Assembly: GCA_038241115.1 (NCBI GenBank)
Contig: JBBRGA010000102.1
Coordinates: 1 to 12,322 of the forward strand
Length of the DNA: 12,322 bases
Source: JANYJJ01 sp038241115
GTDB taxonomy: Bacteria; Pseudomonadota; Gammaproteobacteria; Burkholderiales; Burkholderiaceae_C
Direction of reading: 5' to 3'
Shown here: positions 6,144 through 11,112 of the stretch, one piece after another
How the letters are laid out: every line of letters starts with the position of its first letter
Numbering within the stretch: the first letter of the stretch is position 1
Program-made: the position numbers and the translations under genes
The notes under the pieces: model-generated
What the model saw: only the letters and a program-made list of their open reading frames with translations
What the model was told of the DNA's origin: nothing
The model's database searches: none

Positions 6144-6859
6144 CACAAACCTCCCCGGGTCTTGCCAGCTTCGCGGCGGCGTTGTCGCCACCATGAAATG
6201 CCGCCCAGCAAACCCACTGCGGCGATACCGGCGCCGATCCAGGCAGCGCGCTTCAGGGGGTTTTCGTCACTGTGGTCGTGGTCGTGGCCTGCGGCGTCGC
6301 TGCCGTGGGCGTGCGCGTGATCGTCTTTTGCAGCGCCGGTGGCAGCGGCTGCGGCACTGCCCGCGCCACCACCCGAGCCATCACGCGAGCCGCCACCCTC
6401 ACCCCTGACCAGCGTGCCGTCGAGCAGATCGCTGTCCTTGCCCGCGACCAGCGTGAAAACGAGGGCGTGCTCGCCGGGCGCCGCCAGTGCTTTCAGCAGG
6501 GCCGCGTCGGTGACGGCGTAGTCACCTTGCTCAGCCCGGAAGGTGGCCACGGCTTTGAGCGCGCCGCTCTCGACCTCGAGTTGCGCGCCGAGCACGGGTT
6601 CGTTGGACTCGAAACGGTCGATGACGATGACCAACTCGGAGGCGCGCAGTTCGGCGACGAGCTCGAAGGCCTCGGACTTGGCCTCGACGCGGGGCAGCGC
6701 CGAGGCAGGACGCATGGCGGTCGGGCCGTCCAGGTGTTCACCGTTCGGGCCGTGGGCGCCGGGCCCGGCAATTACGAAAGGATGAGCAATCAGCAGCAGC
6801 GCCATCGCGGCCGCGGCCAGCAGATGCCGCGATGCACAGCGGTTGAGAACAGTGTTCAT
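6143..6859 (-). CDS. Unrecognised His-rich single-pass envelope protein inside the efflux operon
   Basis: I do not recognise a named family for this 238-residue protein. The layout is clear. A signal sequence (about 7-31) is followed by GPGAHGPNGEHLD (32-44), identical to the adaptor's N-terminus. A beta-rich domain (about 55-150) contains AFELVAE, LVIVIDRFESNEPVLGAQLE and HALVFTLVAGKDSDLLDG. A Gly/Ala/Ser linker (152-177) leads to the His/Asp-rich stretch DDHAHAHGSDAAGHDHDHSDE (179-199). One TM helix (206-224) and a basic tail (RQRRREAGKTRGGL) end it. The His stretch should thus lie at the periplasmic face of the inner membrane. It may bind metal and pass it to the adaptor or pump. The ATG overlaps the outer-membrane-factor stop (ATGA), and its own stop overlaps the adaptor start, so it is translationally coupled on both sides and probably made in similar amounts. 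A sensor or a stabiliser of the complex are alternatives. Confidence 0.85.
   Translation of the reverse strand: MNTVLNRCASRHLLAAAAMALLLIAHPFVIAGPGAHGPNGEHLDGPTAMRPASALPRVEAKSEAFELVAELRASELVIVIDRFESNEPVLGAQLEVESGALKAVATFRAEQGDYAVTDAALLKALAAPGEHALVFTLVAGKDSDLLDGTLVRGEGGGSRDGSGGGAGSAAAAATGAAKDDHAHAHGSDAAGHDHDHSDENPLKRAAWIGAGIAAVGLLGGISWWRQRRREAGKTRGGL
6728..6769 (-). repeat. Motif copy B, encoding AGPGAHGPNGEHLD in the 238-aa protein
   Basis: This is the partner of the 42-nt segment at 6009-6050, with five mismatches at the DNA level and none in the 14 encoded residues (31-44 of this protein, 32-45 of the adaptor). Confidence 0.85.
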
Positions 6860-8163
6860 GGCAGGCGTCCAAGCGTTTGTTGAAGGTGTGCGCGGGCAAG
6901 GCCCAGCGCGGCGGTCTGGCGGGCGGCGGCGCTGTCGGCCTGCGCTGCGGCCGACAGCGCGCGCAGCAGATCGGGCAGCGCCGTCTCGCCGGCACGGAAA
7001 GACTTGTCGATCAGCGCGGCACGCTCGCGCAGCAGTCGGGCGCGGGAGGTCCCGGCTTCAAGTTGGGCTTGTGCCGATTGCAGCGCGGATCGTGCGTCGG
7101 CCGTGTCGCTGCTCAGGCGCTCGCGCAGGCGCTGTTCCTGAGCTTCTGCCAGGTCCAGCTCGGCAAGTGCGGCCGCTTCCAGGGGCCGGTTGCGGTCGTC
7201 GGACCCAAAAGGCAGGCGCAGGCCAATGGCGACACTGCCCTGCGAGGTCTCGCCCCGGCCCGCAACATCCTGTCGCAGGCCGAACTTCAACTCAGGCGCG
7301 TCGCGGCGCGACAGCCGCATCAGGTCCACCTGCCTGCGTGCCAGCTCGGTAGACAGGTTGGCGAGTTGTTGCGCTGGGTGGGCTGACAGCTCGCCCGGCG
7401 CAACGTCGGCTTCAGCTTGAACTGGCGAGGAAACGGCAGCTTCTGTCGGGTCGGGCGCAGCCGTCAGCCCAGTGAGCAAGGCCCAGCCTGCCTCTGCTGC
7501 CCGCAGGCGCTGGCGCACTTCCGACTGCTGCACCGACGCCGCCAGATGCTCGGCCACGGCGACCAAAGCGTCGGCCCGCGCCGATTCACCAGCGCGCACG
7601 CGGCGCTCGACATCGTCGGCAAGTTGCACCAGCAAGCGCACCTGGCTGTCGGCCTCGACGGCCTCGGCCTGCAGCGCGGTCAACTGCCAAGCCGCGCTGC
7701 GCAAATCACCGGCCAACTGCAAACGCGCCACCTGTTCGGCGGCCGCAGCCCGCGCCGTCGCAGCGTCTGCGGTGCTGAGGCGGGCAGCGCGCTGGCCCGG
7801 CAGCCACAACGCAATGGCCACGCCGATTTCGGTTTCGCGCTGGCCGGTGTTGCGCTGCAGGCGGTCGCTGCGGAGGCTCAACTCGAGCGACGGTGGCGCC
7901 GCCCAAAGGCTGCCTGCGACGCTGCGATCGGCCTCGGCGCGGCGGCGCTGACCCGCGCTTTCGCGCGCGGCGACCGCGCGTTGCCAAGCGGAATCCAGCG
8001 CTGCGCGCAAGCTGACGCTGGACGCGGGCGCAGAGGAGGACGCAGTTGTTGAGAAGGGCGGTGCCGCTGGGGCGCCGGGCGATGCGGTGGGCTGGGCCCC
8101 AGCGGGCCCGCCTGCCAAGCTGCCCGCGACAGCGCAGGCAGACAGCCAATGAAAAAGCTTCAC
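6856..8163 (-). CDS. TolC/CzcC-family outer-membrane efflux protein
   Basis: This 435-residue protein would be the outer-membrane channel of the tripartite exporter. The start is GTG at 8163 with AGGA 5 nt upstream. A signal peptide likely ends at AGA (about residue 23). A low-complexity Ala/Pro/Ser segment (24-50) leads into two repeated TolC-type halves of long amphipathic helices: SVSLRAALDSAWQRAVAARESAGQRR opens the first half, and SAHPAQQLANLSTELARRQVDLMRLS opens the second. Predicted outer-membrane strands include PPSLELSLRSD with EIGVAIALWLPG, and PELKFGLRQD with GSVAIGLRLPFG. The second strand pair ends in LPFGSDDRN, a usual TolC/CzcC feature. Length fits CzcC (about 420). Its stop overlaps the ATG of the 238-aa protein by 4 bp. 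It lies 154 nt after the small His-rich gene, the gap containing a hairpin. The Cys at residue 10 sits too close to the N-terminus to be a normal lipobox. Confidence 0.92.
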   Translation of the reverse strand: MKLFHWLSACAVAGSLAGGPAGAQPTASPGAPAAPPFSTTASSSAPASSVSLRAALDSAWQRAVAARESAGQRRRAEADRSVAGSLWAAPPSLELSLRSDRLQRNTGQRETEIGVAIALWLPGQRAARLSTADAATARAAAAEQVARLQLAGDLRSAAWQLTALQAEAVEADSQVRLLVQLADDVERRVRAGESARADALVAVAEHLAASVQQSEVRQRLRAAEAGWALLTGLTAAPDPTEAAVSSPVQAEADVAPGELSAHPAQQLANLSTELARRQVDLMRLSRRDAPELKFGLRQDVAGRGETSQGSVAIGLRLPFGSDDRNRPLEAAALAELDLAEAQEQRLRERLSSDTADARSALQSAQAQLEAGTSRARLLRERAALIDKSFRAGETALPDLLRALSAAAQADSAAARQTAALGLARAHLQQTLGRLP

Positions 8164-8300
8164 GATGTTCCTGACGATTCAACAGCCGGGGCAGGCCCTG
8201 AGCCGGTTCACGTCACGCGGGCTGCGGACACGGCGCAGTGCGGACAAGAGATGGCATGGCCTGGCGCTGCGGCAAAAGGTCGGGCGTCCATGACTGAACG

Positions 8301-8317
8301 CCCGCCGCGAGGGCGGG
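8301..8317 (-). terminator. Stem-loop directly after the CzcI-like stop (attenuator or weak terminator)
   Basis: On the minus strand CCCGCC-CTCGC-GGCGGG begins right after the TGA of the small His-rich gene, forming a 6-bp all-GC stem with a 5-nt loop. The following CGTTCAGTC is not T-rich. It is more likely an attenuator or RNA-stability element than a full terminator. The rest of the 154-nt gap 8164-8317 holds the outer-membrane-factor RBS and no other gene. Confidence 0.4.
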
Positions 8318-8671
8318 TCAGGCGCGTGAGCGGGGTGGCCTGAGCAGGCCGTCGAGGATGGGGTGAGGCACCGAAATTTCGTGCCGACCAGTCGGCGCAA
8401 TCGACCCCGGGGGCAAAAGGTCATGAGGCAACAGCACCTGCATGGCCAACGACGCACTCAGATTCTCCGCAACCATGTGCTTCGCCGATTCCTTCGAGGC
8501 GTCCACATGGTGTGCGCCGTCGGCGTGATGATGGTGAGCCTCGGCCTTCCAGTGCAGCGCGGCATGTTCCAGATCGGCCCACGGATTCACCGTCGAGCCG
8601 ATTCGCGCCATCGCCAGCGATTGCCAAAGCATGGCAAACAGCATGACGAGGAGGACAGGAAGACGGTGCAT
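8318..8671 (-). CDS. Small His-rich exported protein, CzcI-like, first gene of the efflux cluster
   Basis: This 117-residue protein starts at the ATG at 8671. A GTG 14 codons earlier (8713) is possible, but would put a polar stretch before the signal peptide. A hydrophobic leader (MHRLPVLLVMLFAMLWQSLA) ends near AMA (residue 22). The mature part holds DLEHAALHWKAEAHHHHADGAHH, with clustered His at 46-49 and 54-55, plus His65, and closes with HPILDGLLRPPRSRA. Small size, signal peptide, His cluster, RPPR-type C-terminus and first place in a czcCBA-like cluster all recall CzcI, the small periplasmic protein at the start of the Cupriavidus czc operon that affects its expression. There is no Cys, unlike the CzcI I remember. 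The assignment is by architecture rather than by a confirmed match. The Shine-Dalgarno is poor. Confidence 0.7.
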   Translation of the reverse strand: MHRLPVLLVMLFAMLWQSLAMARIGSTVNPWADLEHAALHWKAEAHHHHADGAHHVDASKESAKHMVAENLSASLAMQVLLPHDLLPPGSIAPTGRHEISVPHPILDGLLRPPRSRA

Positions 8672-8957
8672 GGGCAGCGAGTGTACTGAAGCGCTTTGCC
8701 CTGCCTTGTGCACGGGACTGGCGCCCCTTCACACAAGGACGTGCTGCCCGGAAAGGTCACCAGACGACGCGCTTGAGATGAAGCAGGCCCGAGCACGACG
8801 CGTCCGTGCCGAAGTTGCAGACCTCGGGTACGCGCCGACGAACGACCTCGCAAATCTGACCCATCAGCCGCCTGGCAGCTGAACTGCCGAAGCAGCCGGC
8901 CAAGCGGCGGCATCGATGGTTCCAACTCGGTGGATTCGAACGGAGGAAGGGAACACG
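8672..8957. other. 286-bp intergenic region between the efflux cluster and the diguanylate cyclase
   Basis: Any promoter for the efflux cluster should be here, but no clear -35/-10 pair or known metalloregulator operator is visible. A hairpin with a UUCG loop on the minus strand (CTGC-TTCG-GCAG, 8884-8895) lies about 65 nt after the cyclase stop and could end or process its transcript; no T run follows. On the plus strand 8790-8858 reads as RARRVRAEVADLGYAPTNDL followed by ANL, recalling part of a LacI-type HTH, but too short to call. Confidence 0.5.
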
Positions 8958-10118
8958 TCAGGCCGCGACGGCGACGACGTTCTCGTAAGTGCGGACTTGG
9001 TTGCGACCGCTTTTCTTGGCGACGTAGACGGCCTCATCGGCCATGTTGAGCAATTCCTGGGGCGTCAGGCCCTCGCTGAACTCTGCGGTGCCGATCGACA
9101 CCGTGGCCGCAACGGTCAAGGAAGGTGCCGTCAGCAGCGGTGCGGCGGCCACGGCGTGGCGCAGCCGTTCGGCGATTTCGCGGGCGGCAGGCAGCGTGGT
9201 GTCAGGCAGCACGATGACGAACTCCTCGCCGCCGTAGCGGGCGCAGACGTCACCGTCGCGCAAGTGCTCGCGCAAGCGCAACGCGAATGCCCGCAGGGCT
9301 GCGTCGCCCACACCGTGGCCGTGCATGTCGTTGATCCGCTTGAAGTGGTCGATGTCCAGCATCAACAGCGAGAACGGCTGCGCGCCGCGCTCGGCCCGGG
9401 CGACTTGCTGCGTGATCAGCTGGTCCATCGCGCGACGGTTGGGCTGGCCGGTCAACGCATCGGTGGCGGCATCTTGTTCGACGAGTTGCAGTGCGTGGCG
9501 CAATTGCTCGGCCAGCGTCTCATTGGCGAGCTGCAGCCGAATTCCCTCGAGCACGCGCTGGGCAATCGACGCGGTGTATTTGCCAATCAGGACCATGAAC
9601 ACCGTCAAACCGACATAGGTCTGCGTGACGCTGAGCTGCGGGGTGTTCCAGATGCAGCCCGGCATGGCGGCAAGCCACATCGCCGCCAGCAGCGCTTGAA
9701 AGCAGCGCGGGATCGTGATGTACACCGGCGCATTCACTGCGGCAACCCCGGCCAGGACCGCACCGAGCCAGGCGTCCAGCACAGCGTCACGGCCGGTCAA
9801 GAGGGCAAACATCGCGCCCCAAGCCAAGCCGTCAAGAATTGCCGCCGTCATCACCGAGGTCGAATGGCGCACCATGTCCGAGCCGCCGCCGACGACCCGG
9901 TACAGCAAACCCTGCGCCAATGCCCAGGTCGAGCCGAAAAGACACAGCCAGCCGAGCAGCAGCTCATACGGAACACGTCCCCGGCACATCCAGCCCACCA
10001 GCACCCAGCCGAACGGCGTGGTCGCCAAGGTGCGGCGTATCGCCTGCACACCCTGCTTGAAGCCGGTGTCTCGCGCGGCCCGCACCAAGTCGATTGGAAG
10101 CGCGGAATGAAAGGTCAC
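8958..10118 (-). CDS. Membrane-anchored GGDEF diguanylate cyclase
   Basis: It would make cyclic di-GMP from two GTP at the inner membrane. The GTG at 10118 is preferred (AGGA 7 nt upstream), giving 386 residues; a TTG at 10169 would add 17 residues without a clear RBS. The N-terminal half (about 53-188) has five or six hydrophobic segments of no recognised sensor family. Then comes a short helical linker (EGIRLQLANETLAEQLRHALQLVEQ) and a GGDEF domain with DALTGQPNRR (221-230; the usual Leu after LTG is Gln), DIDHFKRIND (255-264), the active loop YGGEEF (GGEEF 296-300), and SIGTAEF and YVAKKSGRNQV near the end. RDGD (287-290) lies exactly five residues before GGEEF, the standard inhibitory I-site, so feedback control by c-di-GMP is expected. 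All catalytic positions look intact. No EAL domain is attached. It stands alone, upstream of the efflux cluster on the same strand but 286 bp away. Confidence 0.93.
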   Translation of the reverse strand: MTFHSALPIDLVRAARDTGFKQGVQAIRRTLATTPFGWVLVGWMCRGRVPYELLLGWLCLFGSTWALAQGLLYRVVGGGSDMVRHSTSVMTAAILDGLAWGAMFALLTGRDAVLDAWLGAVLAGVAAVNAPVYITIPRCFQALLAAMWLAAMPGCIWNTPQLSVTQTYVGLTVFMVLIGKYTASIAQRVLEGIRLQLANETLAEQLRHALQLVEQDAATDALTGQPNRRAMDQLITQQVARAERGAQPFSLLMLDIDHFKRINDMHGHGVGDAALRAFALRLREHLRDGDVCARYGGEEFVIVLPDTTLPAAREIAERLRHAVAAAPLLTAPSLTVAATVSIGTAEFSEGLTPQELLNMADEAVYVAKKSGRNQVRTYENVVAVAA

Positions 10119-10187
10119 ACACTGGTCCTGTTGTTTGAAATTCCGCGAGCAAAAAAGCTGCGTCTGCAACCGCGTGCCAGCTCTGTC

Positions 10188-10202
10188 TTTGCGCTGCGCA
10201 AA
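10188..10202. promoter_or_regulatory. 15-bp perfect inverted repeat upstream of the cyclase
   Basis: TTTGCGC-T-GCGCAAA has 7-bp arms and a 1-bp centre, about 70 bp upstream of the chosen cyclase start. A 1-nt loop makes it a poor RNA hairpin and a better protein-binding dyad. The regulator is unknown. Confidence 0.35.
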
Positions 10203-10456
10203 AACTTGTTGCCCCGATTCCCGTTCATCGACCGGACGGCGCTGGACTTGAAGCCCGCAATCGCGCTCTGCGCAAGCGACAAAAAGTTTGTTCGGTGGAT
10301 GTTCGGTTCACGGACTTACATCCGGCTGCTGCGGGTTCAAGAGTGCCAAGGGTTTGGCTGAGCAGTCGCAACGCCGCGCGGGCAGCGCGGCAGCTTCTCG
10401 TCAAACCGCCTTCCCGTTCCAGCAGCACGCAGAGCACTCGCTTTGGCATCACTTAT

Positions 10457-10464
10457 TGATATCA
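10457..10464. promoter_or_regulatory. TGATATCA palindrome 7 nt before hicA, candidate HicB operator/-10 region
   Basis: The perfect 8-bp dyad overlaps the hexamer TATCAT (10460-10465), which would serve as a -10 box placing the start of transcription at or next to the hicA GTG. HicB-type antitoxins usually repress their own promoter, so an operator at this place is expected. No good -35 box is seen. Confidence 0.35.
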
Positions 10465-10471
10465 TCTGAGC

Positions 10472-10726
10472 GTGAACAGCACAAACTCCAAAACGCTTTC
10501 TGCGGTGTTCGCCGACCCTGTCAACGGGGCATTGGAATGGCGTCGCATCGAGGCCTTGCTGCGGGCTGTGGGCTGCTCGGTAGTTGAAGGCTCGGGGTCG
10601 TCTGTGCTGTTTGAAAAAGACGGCCTGAAGGTTCGCTTCCACCGGCCTCATCCTTCGAAAGAAGCTCTGCGTTACCGAGTGCGTGATGCACGCGAGTTCT
10701 TGACATTGATCGGAATACGACCATGA
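10472..10726 (+). CDS. hicA: HicA-family toxin
   Basis: This 84-residue HicA-type protein is a small double-stranded-RNA-binding-fold mRNA interferase that blocks translation when free. It starts at GTG 10472 with no good Shine-Dalgarno. The sequence has the N-terminal KTLSAVFADPVNGALEWRRIEALL helix and the strand pair GCSVVEGSGSSVLFEKDG (34-51), then VRFHRPHPSKEALRYRVRDAREFLTLIGI. Classic HicA carries a catalytic His in a GSH motif; here that site reads GSG (40-42), with histidines at 57 and 60 in FHRPHP instead. I recall an abundant HicA subfamily with the same GSGS...FHRPHP pattern, so the protein need not be dead. It overlaps hicB by 4 bp (ATGA), the usual toxin-first coupled order. Toxin activity is inferred. 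Confidence 0.88.
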   Translation: MNSTNSKTLSAVFADPVNGALEWRRIEALLRAVGCSVVEGSGSSVLFEKDGLKVRFHRPHPSKEALRYRVRDAREFLTLIGIRP

Positions 10727-11055
10727 ATACGATGAGCTACAACGGCTTTGCTGCACGCGTGGAGTTCGACGCTGAAGACCGAATCTTTGTCGGCCACGTC
10801 GCTGGTATCCGCGACATTGTGGGTTTTGACGGGACTTCGGTGGCCGAGCTTGAAGCTGCATTTCACGATGCCGTCGACGACTACCTTGCGGCATGCAAGA
10901 AGCTGGGCCAAACGCCTGACAAACCTTACTCAGGGCGAGTGATGCTGCGCTTGCCGCCGGAGGTGCACGCTCGCGCGAGCGCCGCTGCGCAGGTGCAAGG
11001 CATGAGTTTCAACCAGTGGGCTGCGCAGGTGCTGGACACGGCAGCGCAGGCTTGA
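10723..11055 (+). CDS. hicB: HicB-family antitoxin with RHH DNA-binding domain
   Basis: This 110-residue antitoxin neutralises HicA and probably represses the operon. The N-terminal part (about 5-65) is the degraded RNase-H-like HicB fold: YNGFAARVEFDAEDRIFVGHV, then IRDIVGFDGTSVAELEAAFHDAVDDYLAACKKLG. The C-terminal part (about 71-108) is a ribbon-helix-helix: GRVMLRLPPEVHARASAAAQ supplies the DNA-reading strand and first helix, MSFNQWAAQVLDTAAQA the second. The ATG overlaps the hicA stop, so translation is coupled; an internal ATG at codon 4 is an alternative start. A short hairpin with a T run follows 26 nt after the stop. The pair is complete and looks functional. Confidence 0.92.
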   Translation: MNTMSYNGFAARVEFDAEDRIFVGHVAGIRDIVGFDGTSVAELEAAFHDAVDDYLAACKKLGQTPDKPYSGRVMLRLPPEVHARASAAAQVQGMSFNQWAAQVLDTAAQA

Positions 11056-11081
11056 GCTGCAAATAACGCATCAGGCAATCG

Positions 11082-11099
11082 GGCGCTAAGCGCCGTTTT
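11082..11099 (+). terminator. Short rho-independent-type terminator after hicAB
   Basis: GGCGC-TAA-GCGCC (11082-11094) is followed by GTTTT. The 5-bp stem and four T residues make it weak but well placed, between hicB and mutL. It abuts the mutL -10-like box. Confidence 0.5.
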
Positions 11100-11100
11100 C

Positions 11101-11106
11101 TACAAT
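11101..11106 (+). promoter_or_regulatory. -10-like box of mutL, implying a leaderless or near-leaderless mRNA
   Basis: TACAAT matches TATAAT at five of six positions and ends 6 nt before the mutL ATG, so transcription would begin at about the A of ATG. The interval CCACAA holds no Shine-Dalgarno. A -35 element is not evident at the usual spacing. Confidence 0.4.
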
Positions 11107-11112
11107 CCACAA

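Larger units (their letters stand above)
10119..10471. other. 353-bp divergent intergenic region (cyclase / hicAB)
   Basis: No gene is supported here. It should hold the promoters of both the cyclase (minus) and hicAB (plus). Visible structure: a 15-bp palindrome at 10188-10202, two GTTCGGT direct repeats 11 bp apart (10290-10296, 10301-10307), and a TGATATCA palindrome just before hicA. A clean -35/-10 pair is not evident on either strand. Confidence 0.6.

Noticed and set aside
8134..8163. Lipobox (LSAC, Cys at residue 10) in the outer-membrane factor
   Set aside because: The hydrophobic stretch before the Cys is far too short for a lipoprotein signal; a normal signal peptide continues to about residue 23.
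8722..8760. Possible MerR-type operator (CCCTTC ... GGAAAGGT) upstream of the efflux cluster
   Set aside because: The half-sites match at only four bases, spacing to any -35/-10 pair is not right, and no MerR-type gene is nearby.
8925..8950. tRNA-like T-arm (GTTCGAATCC on the minus strand)
   Set aside because: The bases flanking the loop do not form a T-stem, and no acceptor, D or anticodon arms are found next to it.
8916..10361. A 481-codon plus-strand open frame opposite the diguanylate cyclase
   Set aside because: The antisense of a complete GGDEF protein; its own translation shows no domain and biased composition.
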